NCBI RefSeq assembly: GCF_018131185.1
Contig: NZ_JAFCJE010000004.1
Span: forward strand, 186,001 to 250,000
Length of the DNA stretch: 64,000 nucleotides
Source: Bradyrhizobium diazoefficiens
GTDB taxonomy: Bacteria > Pseudomonadota > Alphaproteobacteria > Rhizobiales > Xanthobacteraceae
Direction of reading: 5' to 3'
Of the stretch, positions 8,445 through 16,299 are shown piece after piece (within the stretch, counting starts at the first letter, position 1; every line of letters starts with the position of its first letter). Below the pieces are notes generated by a model, which was given only the letters and a program-made list of their open reading frames with translations, ran no database searches and had not been told where the DNA came from. Both the position numbers and the translations under genes were made by a program.

Positions 8445-8546
8445 TCGAGCTGGACGCAACCAGTCGTTAACGAACGCTCAGCGCCTCATTTGACGATCGC
8501 GATTCGTGCCTCGCGAACGAAGCGGAGTCGGATCGTGAACAAACGA

Positions 8547-8566
8547 AAAGCCCCCGAAGGGGCTTT
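8547..8566 (-). terminator. Rho-independent terminator of the DUF2171 gene
   Basis: Perfect stem AAAGCCCC / GGGGCTTT with a CGAA (TTCG on the transcript strand) tetraloop. On the reverse strand it ends in a T-run directly after the stop codon at 8572. Confidence 0.85.
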
Positions 8567-8571
8567 AAGTC

Positions 8572-8799
8572 TCAGGCGGCTTCCGTCTTCGGTACGGCGT
8601 CGGCATTCACTGAAAGCTTGACGACATCGCCTTCGACGGCACCGACATATTTCGTGTCGATGTAGTGATGATGGTCCTTGTGACCTTCCGGGCTGTCCTT
8701 GCGCGTCAGCTTGATCCGGTTGCCCTCGATGCGGTCGACGGTGCCGACATGTGCGCCGTCCTTGCCGATGATTTTCATGTGCTCTCTGATGTCAGCCAT
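8572..8799 (-). CDS. DUF2171 domain protein
   Basis: A 75-residue soluble protein beginning MADIREHMKIIGKDGAHVGT, followed by VDRIEGNRIKLTRKDSPEGH and KDHHHYIDTKYVGAVEGDVV. The 'I..GKDG..VGTVD.IEG..IKLTR' pattern is that of DUF2171, a small PRC-barrel-like beta domain often induced in stationary phase or stress. The start at 8799 has a strong ribosome site (GGAGGA) ten bases upstream. A longer frame from 8919 is rejected because the extra residues are unrelated and overlap the divergent gene's leader. A TTCG-loop terminator follows, so it is monocistronic. Confidence 0.85.
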   Translation of the reverse strand: MADIREHMKIIGKDGAHVGTVDRIEGNRIKLTRKDSPEGHKDHHHYIDTKYVGAVEGDVVKLSVNADAVPKTEAA

Positions 8800-8917
8800 G
8801 TCTGTCCTCCTTGCGTGGGTCTCAACGGCCAAGACCGAAGTTCGTTGCAGCAGATTGGCGTTGGACCCAAGGTCCTTTCCGCACGTTGAACGTTCGATCG
8901 GATCTGCCAAGACGCAC

Positions 8918-10204
8918 ATGGAGACGATTGGAGCCTATCTGGAGCGAAAGCAGGAGGAACTCAGGCTGTTGAACGAGTGCCTGAGAAACCGGCTCGATTT
9001 GGCGTGTCCGCGTTCCGTCGACGATATCGTCAGGTCCAAATTCCAGATCACCGCGGCGCTGAGGGCGGAGCAGGAGCTGCACGACTGGAAGGCGACGGAG
9101 ACGGCCTGGTCGCATACGGCCGATCGCGTCAGCGGGCCCTTCGCGTTTAGTTACGACTACCAGCGGGCTGATCTGACGGTGCGCGGTCCTTCATTCTACG
9201 AATTTGACTGCGGCTGCACGAGCACGGCGATCTATACGGCCTCGGGCATGGCCGCGATCTCCGCCGTGCTGCTGGCCTCCGCGCACATCGTTGAGAAGGC
9301 CGACATCCTGGTGCTTCCCGGCTCCTACGGCGAGACGCTGGAGCTGATCCGGGGCTTCGTTCCTCATTTGCGGCTCGTGGCCTTGAAGCTGCCGCTGGGC
9401 GATGCGTTCGCTTCGGGGAGTTCGCCGCGAATTCTCTTGCTGGATTCCTGTTCCTTCGCCGGCGCTTTCGAGGCCGCGCTCCGAAGCGACGGCTCCGGTC
9501 TCGATCTCCTGGTTTTCGATACGACGTGCTTCGCCGGCCGTTCGGGCCGGATCCGGCGGGTCCTGAAATGGGCCCAGCGATACGGAATTCCACTGGTGCT
9601 GGTGCGCAGCCACAACAAGCTCGATTCGCTCGGAGCGGAATACGGCCGGCTCGGCTCGGCCGTTTTCGTGCACGGGAATGGGGCCCGGCAGCGGGCAGGA
9701 CGCCCTGACTGGAGTGGTCTTGCGTCCGAAACCCGCAACGCGGTGCGACTGCTCGGCGGTGCGGCGTTGCCGGCGCATTTCCCGCCCTTCGTGGGCAGCG
9801 CCGCCTATTTGGCCCTCACCAAGCGGCGCGTCGCTGCGATCCTCCGCAACAGCCGAAGGATGGCTCGCTATCTTGCCCCGAAGCTCCCGGCGCAATCGAC
9901 CGAGCTCTATTTCACCCACGGTCTCTACGTCACCCTTCGGGGCAAGCGCCCGCTCGACGAGGCCGGCGCGCGGCAGGCTGCCGAGGAGATGAGCAACGAG
10001 CTTCGCGCCAAAGGCTTCCCGATCCGCCACGCCGGCAGCTTCGGATTCGACTTCGCCGCGACGGAATGGTTTCACGATGCGACCACGGATCAGTACAGCG
10101 TCCGGGTGACGGTCCCGGATTTGCCGACGGAGCTGTGGGACGATCTCACCGCGTCGGTTGCGCGGTGGTGGCTGGCCCATCACTGGGCGGGTGGAGAAGC
10201 TTGA
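8918..10204 (+). CDS. Orphan PLP-dependent fold-type-I-like protein
   Basis: A 428-residue soluble protein. After an N-terminal helix (METIGAYLERKQEELRLLNE) it shows the outline of a Cys/Met-metabolism type PLP enzyme. These elements are a Gly-rich helix start (YTASGMAAISAVLLASA), a strand-turn (ILVLPGSYGETLEL), a possible cofactor Asp (DLLVFDTTCFAGRSGRI) and a candidate Schiff-base lysine in LVRSHNKLDSLGAEYGRLGS. The C-terminal domain (ELYFTHGLYVTLRGKRPLDE) fits the small domain. The motifs differ from those of the clear cystathionine lyase at 25.8 kb (SMQAATKYIGGHSD), so the reaction is not assignable. It is not in an obvious operon. The start at 8918 avoids overlap with the DUF2171 gene. 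Confidence 0.62.
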   Translation: METIGAYLERKQEELRLLNECLRNRLDLACPRSVDDIVRSKFQITAALRAEQELHDWKATETAWSHTADRVSGPFAFSYDYQRADLTVRGPSFYEFDCGCTSTAIYTASGMAAISAVLLASAHIVEKADILVLPGSYGETLELIRGFVPHLRLVALKLPLGDAFASGSSPRILLLDSCSFAGAFEAALRSDGSGLDLLVFDTTCFAGRSGRIRRVLKWAQRYGIPLVLVRSHNKLDSLGAEYGRLGSAVFVHGNGARQRAGRPDWSGLASETRNAVRLLGGAALPAHFPPFVGSAAYLALTKRRVAAILRNSRRMARYLAPKLPAQSTELYFTHGLYVTLRGKRPLDEAGARQAAEEMSNELRAKGFPIRHAGSFGFDFAATEWFHDATTDQYSVRVTVPDLPTELWDDLTASVARWWLAHHWAGGEA

Positions 10205-10239
10205 ATGTTTGGCGATAGGGCGAGGAGGGCGCCTCAATC

Positions 10240-10491
10240 TCAATCGACCGCCAGGCAATGCTCCAGGGTCGGCTTTTCGGTGTTGGCACGGCTGGGACGT
10301 GCCCATTCCTGAACGGCGAAGGCGAGGTGATGCTGGCCCATCGCAACGCCGACGATCGAGGCCTGGGCCACCTTGATGGGCTTGGTGACCACACTGGTAT
10401 TCACCACACCTGCGTCGATTGCCAGATACGTCATCGCACCGATCGCCACCACAGATGCGATCGCCATTCTCGTCAATTCGGATTGCTGCAT
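10240..10491 (-). CDS. Small protein of unknown function (83 residues)
   Basis: The reverse strand from 10491 encodes MQQSELTRMAIASVVAIGAM, then a moderately hydrophobic stretch, and a polar tail (VGVAMGQHHLAFAVQEWARP, ending TLEHCLAVD). The N-terminus could be a signal anchor or export signal. ATG 10491 is preferred over 10512 because of an AGG-containing purine patch eight bases upstream. It lies between the PLP-like gene (convergent) and tRNA-Arg. No family recognised. Confidence 0.48.
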   Translation of the reverse strand: MQQSELTRMAIASVVAIGAMTYLAIDAGVVNTSVVTKPIKVAQASIVGVAMGQHHLAFAVQEWARPSRANTEKPTLEHCLAVD

Positions 10492-10607
10492 CAAAAAACC
10501 TGCCGGGCGCATCTCACCCGGCGCATAGATAGGGCTGATCGGCGTCGTTCAAAGGCCTGGGTATGGTTACCCACGCGTTCGTGAAGAGCGGACGATTGGC
10601 GATGAGA

Positions 10608-10684
10608 TGGCGATCCCGGCAGGACTCGAACCTGCAACCCGCGGAGTAGAAATCCGCTACTCTATCCAGTTGAGCTACGGGACC
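10608..10684 (-). tRNA. tRNA-Arg (anticodon TCT)
   Basis: On the reverse strand a full cloverleaf can be folded. The 7-bp acceptor is GGTCCCG / CGGGATC, the anticodon stem is GCGGA / TCCGC around loop TTTCTAC (anticodon TCT, reading AGA), and the T-arm contains GGTTCGAGTCC. A discriminator G and an encoded CCA follow. Length is 77 bases with CCA. Confidence 0.95.
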
Positions 10685-11087
10685 GTCTTGCGCCGCCCCG
10701 TTTTGGGGGCTGCTGTTCATCTAGCATGCCAATATGAAAAATATCGTCTTTCGCCAAGCCTGAACCGAACCGTTTTCCTCAATGCCGCGACAAAGCGGAA
10801 CGGTGGCGTGTCAGGGTGCCGGGTTGAGCGGCAGCGGACTGGACGATGGATCACATCGCCGGAAACGCTGAGGAGCTTCCGGGATGCGGCCGCCGGTCGA
10901 TCGATCTGGTATTGCTGCGCCATCTGGACGGCGTGCGCGACGGTATCTTGATCGGTCTCCTCTGGGCTTGCCTTGTCATGGCGAATGAGACGATTTGCAG
11001 CTTTGGTTCCATCGCCTTGAGTCCGTCACCTTTCCGCGCATTTCATGCTGCCCGCGGGCGGCTGTCCGCGATTTCCTGGAGTCCATC
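10685..11087. other. Intergenic region between tRNA-Arg and yfhM-like gene
   Basis: About 400 bases. Open frames on both strands here have no recognisable domain or convincing codon bias. It presumably contains the promoters for the divergent tRNA and the alpha-2-macroglobulin gene; I cannot place them. Confidence 0.4.
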
Positions 11088-14000
11088 ATGATCGGTCTTG
11101 TTCGCGCCGTCACACTCTGCGCCGCGCTGGCGCTCGGCCTTAGCGCCGCCCAGGCCGCCGACAAGGCGTTCAAGCGCGACGATCTCGCCGATTCCGCGAT
11201 CAAGCTGGAGGCGCAGATCAAGAGCGAAGCGGGGCCGGTCGCCAAGACCAGCGCGACGCTGAAGACGGACGCCGACGCCGCCTTCCGGCGCAATGATTAC
11301 CGCTTGGGGCTGTCGGTGCTTGGCCAGATCGCGGCGACCACGCCGGAGGATACCGGCAACTGGCTGCGGCTCGCCAAGGTCATCTTCCAGATCTCGCCGA
11401 AAAGTTCGAGCGAGCAAACCTTCCTATTGGAGCGCGCCTCGACCGCCGCTTACATCGCCTATCAGCGGGCGGGCAACCCGGGCGAGGAGGCGGACGCGCT
11501 TGCCGTGCTCGGCAAGGCGCTGGCGGAACGGAAACTGTGGCGGCCGGCCCTGGATTCGCTGCGGCTCTCGCTCGACCTACGCGAAGTCGCCGACGTCCGC
11601 GGCCAGTATGAGAAGATGCGCAATGAGCACGGCTTCCGGCTGCTCGACTACACGGTGGACTCGGATTCGGCGAGCCCGCGCGCCTGCTTCCAGTTCTCGG
11701 AGGAACTGGCAAAACGCACCGACTTTGCGCCGTTCCTGGCGCTCGCGGGCCAGGACAAGCCGGCGCTGTCGGCCGAGGGCAAGCAGCTCTGCGTTGACGG
11801 GCTGAAGCACGGTGAGCGCTACAACATCAATCTGCGCGCCGGCCTGCCGTCCACGGTGAAGGAAGGCCTGCCCAAATCGGCCGAGTTCAATGTCTATGTG
11901 CGCGACCGCAAGCCCTTCGTGCGCTTCACCAGCCGCGCCTACGTGCTGCCGAAGACCGGCCAGCGCGGCATTCCCGTGGTCAGCGTCAACACGCCCGCGG
12001 TCAATATCAACGTGTTCCGGATTGGTGACCGCAACCTGATCAACACCGTGGTCGACAGCGACTTCCAAAAGACGCTGTCCAAGTATCAGCTCAGCGATCT
12101 CGGCGACGAGCGCGGCGTCAAGGTCTGGTCCGGCGAGCTCGCGACCGCGATGACGCTGAACCAGGACGTCACCACGGCATTCCCGGTCGATCAGGCCCTC
12201 GGCGAGCTCCAGCCGGGCGTCTACGTGATGACGGCGGCCGCGAAGGGCCCAGGCTCGGACGACGAGTACCAGCTCGCCACGCAATGGTTCATCGTCTCCG
12301 ATCTCGGGGTCGCCGCCTATTCCGGCAATGACGGCATCCACGTGTTCGTCAACTCGCTGGCCTCGACCGATCCGGTCGGGAAGGCCGAGGTGCGGCTGGT
12401 TGCCCGCAACAACGAGATCCTGGCCACCCGCAAGACCGACGAGTCCGGCCACGTGCTGTTCGAGGCCGGCCTTGCGCGCGGCGAGGGCGGCCTGTCGCCG
12501 GCGATGCTCACCGTGACCGGCGAGAAGGCCGATTATGCCTTCCTCAGCCTGAAGTCCTCCGCCTTCGACCTGTCCGACCGCGGCGTTTCGGGGCGCGCGG
12601 TGCCTGCCGGCGCCGACGCCTTCGTTTATGCCGAGCGCGGCGTCTACCGGTCCAGCGAGACCGTCTATCTCACCGCGCTCCTACGCGATGGGCAGGGCAA
12701 CGCAGTCGCCGGCGGGCCGCTGACGCTGGTGATCGAGCGCCCCGACGGCGTCGAATTCCGCCGCGCGGTGCTGTCCGACCAGGGCGCCGGCGGCCGCACG
12801 CTGGCCGTGACGCTCAATTCGGCGGTGCCGACCGGAACCTGGCGGGCGCGCGCCTTCACCGACCCCAAGGGCTCCTCGGTCGGCGAGACCACCTTCATGG
12901 TCGAGGATTACGTCCCCGATCGGATCGAATTCGACTTGTCCGCCAAGGAGAAGCTGATCAAGGCTAATGCTCCAGTGGAGCTCAAGGCGGACGGCCATTT
13001 CCTCTATGGCGCGCCGGCCTCCGGCCTTCAGCTCGAAGGCGACATGCTGGTCGCGCCCGCGGCCGAGCGCCCGGGCTTTGCCGGCTATCAGTTCGGCGTC
13101 GCCGACGAGGAGACCACGTCGAACGAGCGCACGCCGCTGGAGAACCTGCCCGAGGCCGACGCCAATGGCGTTGCGACCTTCCCGGTGACACTGGACAAGC
13201 AGCCTGCCTCGACCCGTCCGCAGGAGGCGCAAATCTTCGTCCGCATGGTCGAGACCGGTGGCCGCGCCGTCGAGCGCAAGATCGTGCTGCCGGTCGCGCC
13301 CACCGCGGCGCAGATCGGCGTCAAGCCGCTGTTCGGCGAGAAGAACGTCGCCGAGGGCGACAAGGCCGAGTTCGACATCGTGTTCGTCTCGCCGGAGGGC
13401 GAGAGGCTGCGCCGCGACGGCCTGCGCTACGAGCTCCTGAAGATGGAGTCGCGCTACCAATGGTATCGCCAGAACAATTACTGGGAATACGAGCCGGTCA
13501 AATCGACCTCGCGCGTCGCTGACGGTGACGTGACCGTTGCCGCCGACAAGCCGACGCGGCTTTCGCTCAGCCCCCAGCCCGGCCGCTACCGGCTCGACGT
13601 GAAGTCGAACGAAGCCGATGGCCCGGTGACTTCGGTGCAGTTCGACGTCGGCTGGTATTCCGACGGCAGCGCCGACACGCCGGACCTCCTGGAGACCTCG
13701 ATCGACAAGCCGCAATATTCCTCCGGCGACACCATGACGGTGTCGGTCAATGTCCGCAGTGCCGGCAAGCTGACCATCAACGTGCTCGGCGACCGCCTGC
13801 TGACGACGCAGACCATCGACGTCAAGGAGGGCACCGCCCAGGTGAAGCTTCCGGTCGGCAAGGATTGGGGCACCGGTGCCTACGTCGTGGCGACGCTGCG
13901 CCGTCCGCTCGATGCCGCTGCCCAGCGCATGCCGGGCCGGGCGATCGGCCTGAAATGGTTCGGCATCGACAAGCAGGCCCGCACGTTGCAGGTAAAGCTG

Positions 14001-16292
14001 ACGCCGCCTGCGCTGATCCGGCCGAATGCGACGTTGAAGATTCCGGTCAAGCTCGACGGGCTCAATCCGGGCGAGGACGCCAAGATCGTGATCGCCGCCG
14101 TCGATGTCGGCATTCTCAACCTCACCAATTACAAGCCGCCGGCTCCGGACGATTACTATCTCGGCCAGCGCCGCCTGAGTGCCGAGATCCGCGATCTCTA
14201 TGGGCAACTGATCGACGGCATGTCCGGCACGCGCGGCCAGATCAAGTCCGGCGGCGACGCCGGTGCTGGCGAATTGCAGGGCTCTCCACCCGCGCAAAAG
14301 CCGCTCGCGCTCTATTCGGGCATCGTGACCGTCGCCGCTGACGGTACCGCCGAAGTGAGCTTCGACATTCCGGAGTTCGCCGGCACGGCGCGCGTGATGG
14401 CGGTGGCGTGGACGGCGAGCAAGCTCGGCCGTGCCAACACGGATGTGGTGATCCGCGACCCCGTGGTGCTGACCACGACGCTGCCGCGCTTCCTGCTCAA
14501 TGGCGACCGCGGCACGGTCAATCTCGAGATCGACAATGTCGAGGGCCAGGCCGGCGACTACGTCATCAACGTGAAGACCGGCGGCCCGGTGAAGATGACG
14601 GGCAATCCCGCCACCACGGTCAAGCTCGCCGCCAAGCAGCGCAACTCGTTCGCGCTCGCGATCGATGCGATGGCCGCGGGGCAGGCGACGCTCGACGTCG
14701 ATATAAAGGGCCCGAACGGCCTGGCGCTGGCGCGCCACTATGCGCTCGACGTCAAGGCGGCGACCCAGGTGCTGGCGCGGCGTTCGATCCGGACCCTGGC
14801 GAAGGGCGAGAGCCTGACGCTGACCTCGGACATGTTCTCCGACCTCGTCCCGGGCACCGGCAGCGTCTCGGTCTCGGCGAGCCTGTCGACGGCGCTCGAC
14901 GCCGCGACGATCCTCAAGGCGCTCGACCGTTACCCCTATGGCTGCTCGGAGCAGATCACGAGCCGTGCCATGCCGCTGCTGTATGTCAATGACCTCGCAG
15001 CCGGCGCGCACCTCGCCATGGACACCGAGGTCGACCAGCGCATCCGCGACGCGATCGAGCGGCTCCTGGCACGCCAAGGCTCAAACGGCTCGTTCGGGCT
15101 GTGGTCGGCCGGCGGCGACGATGAATGGCTGGACGCCTATGTGACGGACTTCCTGACCCGCGCCCGCGAGAAGGGCTTCGCGGTGCCTGACGTGCTGTTC
15201 AAGAACGCGCTCGACCGCATCCGCAACTCCGTCGTCAATGCCGACGAGCCGGAGAAGGACGGTGGGCGCGAGCTCGCCTACGGCCTCTACGTGCTCGCGC
15301 GCAATGGTGCGGCCCCCATTGGCGATCTCCGCTATCTCGCCGACACCAAGCTCGCCAACCTCGCAACGCCGATCGCGAAGTCGCAGCTTGCGGCGGCGCT
15401 GGCGCTGGTCGGCGATCGCAACCGCGCTGAGCGTGTGTACAGCGCTGCGCTCGACAGCCTCGCGCCGAAGCCCGCGCTGGAGTTCGGCCGTACCGACTAC
15501 GGCTCGCAGCTTCGCGATGCCGCGGCTTTGGTGTCGCTTGCCAGCGAAGGCAATGCGCCGAAGGCGACGCTGACGCAGGCGGTCTCGCGGGTCGAGACCG
15601 CGCGCGGGCTGACGCCCTACACCTCCACGCAGGAGAATGCGTGGCTGGTGCTCGCCGCGCGTGCGCTCGCCAAGGAGAACCTGTCCATGGAGGTGGACGG
15701 CCAGCCGGTCAAGACCGCGCTCTATCGCAGCTACAAGTCCGCGACGGTGGAAGGCAAGCCGCTGAAGATCACCAACACCGGCGATGCGCCGGTGCAGGCG
15801 GTGGTCTCGGTGTCGGGCTCGCCGGTGACGCCGGAGCCAGCGGCGTCGAACGGCTTCAAGATCGAGCGCAATTACTTCACGCTCGACGGCAAGCCCGCCG
15901 ACATCAGCAAGGTCAAGCAGAACCAGCGCTTCGCCGTGGTGCTGAAGATCACCGAGGCCAAGCCCGAATACGGCCACATCATGGTGTCCGACTATCTGCC
16001 TGCAGGCCTCGAGATCGACAATCCGAGGCTGGTGTCGTCCGGCGACAGCGGCACGCTGGACTGGATCGAGGACGGCGAAGAGCCGGAAGATACCGAGTTC
16101 CGCGACGACCGCTTCACCGCGGCGGTCGATCGCGCCTCGGATTCCAAATCCGTCTTCACCGTCGCCTATATCGTGCGCGCGGTCTCGCCGGGCAAATACG
16201 TGCTGCCGCAGGCCTTTGTCGAGGACATGTACAACCCCTCGCGCTATGGCCGCACCGGCACCGGCAATGTCGAGGTGCGGGCCGCGAAGTGA
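11088..16292 (+). CDS. Bacterial alpha-2-macroglobulin (YfhM-like)
   Basis: A very large periplasmic protein of 1734 residues that traps proteases breaching the outer membrane and works with PBP1C, the next gene. ATG 11088 (ribosome site GGAG) begins a signal peptide ending SAAQAAD; there is no lipobox, unlike the E. coli lipoprotein. The order is an N-terminal MG1-type region, an Apple/BMG-like insert, serial macroglobulin domains, a bait region and the thioester domain. The thioester motif is intact: YGCSEQ with Cys1286 and Gln1289. The terpenoid-cyclase-like TED helices follow, then the C-terminal MG10 (PVTPEPAASNGFKIERNYFT, later YNPSRYGRTGTGNVEVRAAK). The long antisense frames over it are GC-bias shadows. 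Confidence 0.94.
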   Translation: MIGLVRAVTLCAALALGLSAAQAADKAFKRDDLADSAIKLEAQIKSEAGPVAKTSATLKTDADAAFRRNDYRLGLSVLGQIAATTPEDTGNWLRLAKVIFQISPKSSSEQTFLLERASTAAYIAYQRAGNPGEEADALAVLGKALAERKLWRPALDSLRLSLDLREVADVRGQYEKMRNEHGFRLLDYTVDSDSASPRACFQFSEELAKRTDFAPFLALAGQDKPALSAEGKQLCVDGLKHGERYNINLRAGLPSTVKEGLPKSAEFNVYVRDRKPFVRFTSRAYVLPKTGQRGIPVVSVNTPAVNINVFRIGDRNLINTVVDSDFQKTLSKYQLSDLGDERGVKVWSGELATAMTLNQDVTTAFPVDQALGELQPGVYVMTAAAKGPGSDDEYQLATQWFIVSDLGVAAYSGNDGIHVFVNSLASTDPVGKAEVRLVARNNEILATRKTDESGHVLFEAGLARGEGGLSPAMLTVTGEKADYAFLSLKSSAFDLSDRGVSGRAVPAGADAFVYAERGVYRSSETVYLTALLRDGQGNAVAGGPLTLVIERPDGVEFRRAVLSDQGAGGRTLAVTLNSAVPTGTWRARAFTDPKGSSVGETTFMVEDYVPDRIEFDLSAKEKLIKANAPVELKADGHFLYGAPASGLQLEGDMLVAPAAERPGFAGYQFGVADEETTSNERTPLENLPEADANGVATFPVTLDKQPASTRPQEAQIFVRMVETGGRAVERKIVLPVAPTAAQIGVKPLFGEKNVAEGDKAEFDIVFVSPEGERLRRDGLRYELLKMESRYQWYRQNNYWEYEPVKSTSRVADGDVTVAADKPTRLSLSPQPGRYRLDVKSNEADGPVTSVQFDVGWYSDGSADTPDLLETSIDKPQYSSGDTMTVSVNVRSAGKLTINVLGDRLLTTQTIDVKEGTAQVKLPVGKDWGTGAYVVATLRRPLDAAAQRMPGRAIGLKWFGIDKQARTLQVKLTPPALIRPNATLKIPVKLDGLNPGEDAKIVIAAVDVGILNLTNYKPPAPDDYYLGQRRLSAEIRDLYGQLIDGMSGTRGQIKSGGDAGAGELQGSPPAQKPLALYSGIVTVAADGTAEVSFDIPEFAGTARVMAVAWTASKLGRANTDVVIRDPVVLTTTLPRFLLNGDRGTVNLEIDNVEGQAGDYVINVKTGGPVKMTGNPATTVKLAAKQRNSFALAIDAMAAGQATLDVDIKGPNGLALARHYALDVKAATQVLARRSIRTLAKGESLTLTSDMFSDLVPGTGSVSVSASLSTALDAATILKALDRYPYGCSEQITSRAMPLLYVNDLAAGAHLAMDTEVDQRIRDAIERLLARQGSNGSFGLWSAGGDDEWLDAYVTDFLTRAREKGFAVPDVLFKNALDRIRNSVVNADEPEKDGGRELAYGLYVLARNGAAPIGDLRYLADTKLANLATPIAKSQLAAALALVGDRNRAERVYSAALDSLAPKPALEFGRTDYGSQLRDAAALVSLASEGNAPKATLTQAVSRVETARGLTPYTSTQENAWLVLAARALAKENLSMEVDGQPVKTALYRSYKSATVEGKPLKITNTGDAPVQAVVSVSGSPVTPEPAASNGFKIERNYFTLDGKPADISKVKQNQRFAVVLKITEAKPEYGHIMVSDYLPAGLEIDNPRLVSSGDSGTLDWIEDGEEPEDTEFRDDRFTAAVDRASDSKSVFTVAYIVRAVSPGKYVLPQAFVEDMYNPSRYGRTGTGNVEVRAAK

Positions 16293-16299
16293 GGGTGGG

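Noticed and set aside
10717..11091. Short frames on both strands between tRNA-Arg and the macroglobulin gene
   Set aside because: No conserved pattern, no ribosome sites, overlapping each other.
12681..15077. 798-codon open frame antisense to the alpha-2-macroglobulin gene
   Set aside because: High-GC codon bias keeps the complementary frame open. The translation is Arg/Gly/Asp/His-rich with no domain, while the + strand carries an intact macroglobulin.
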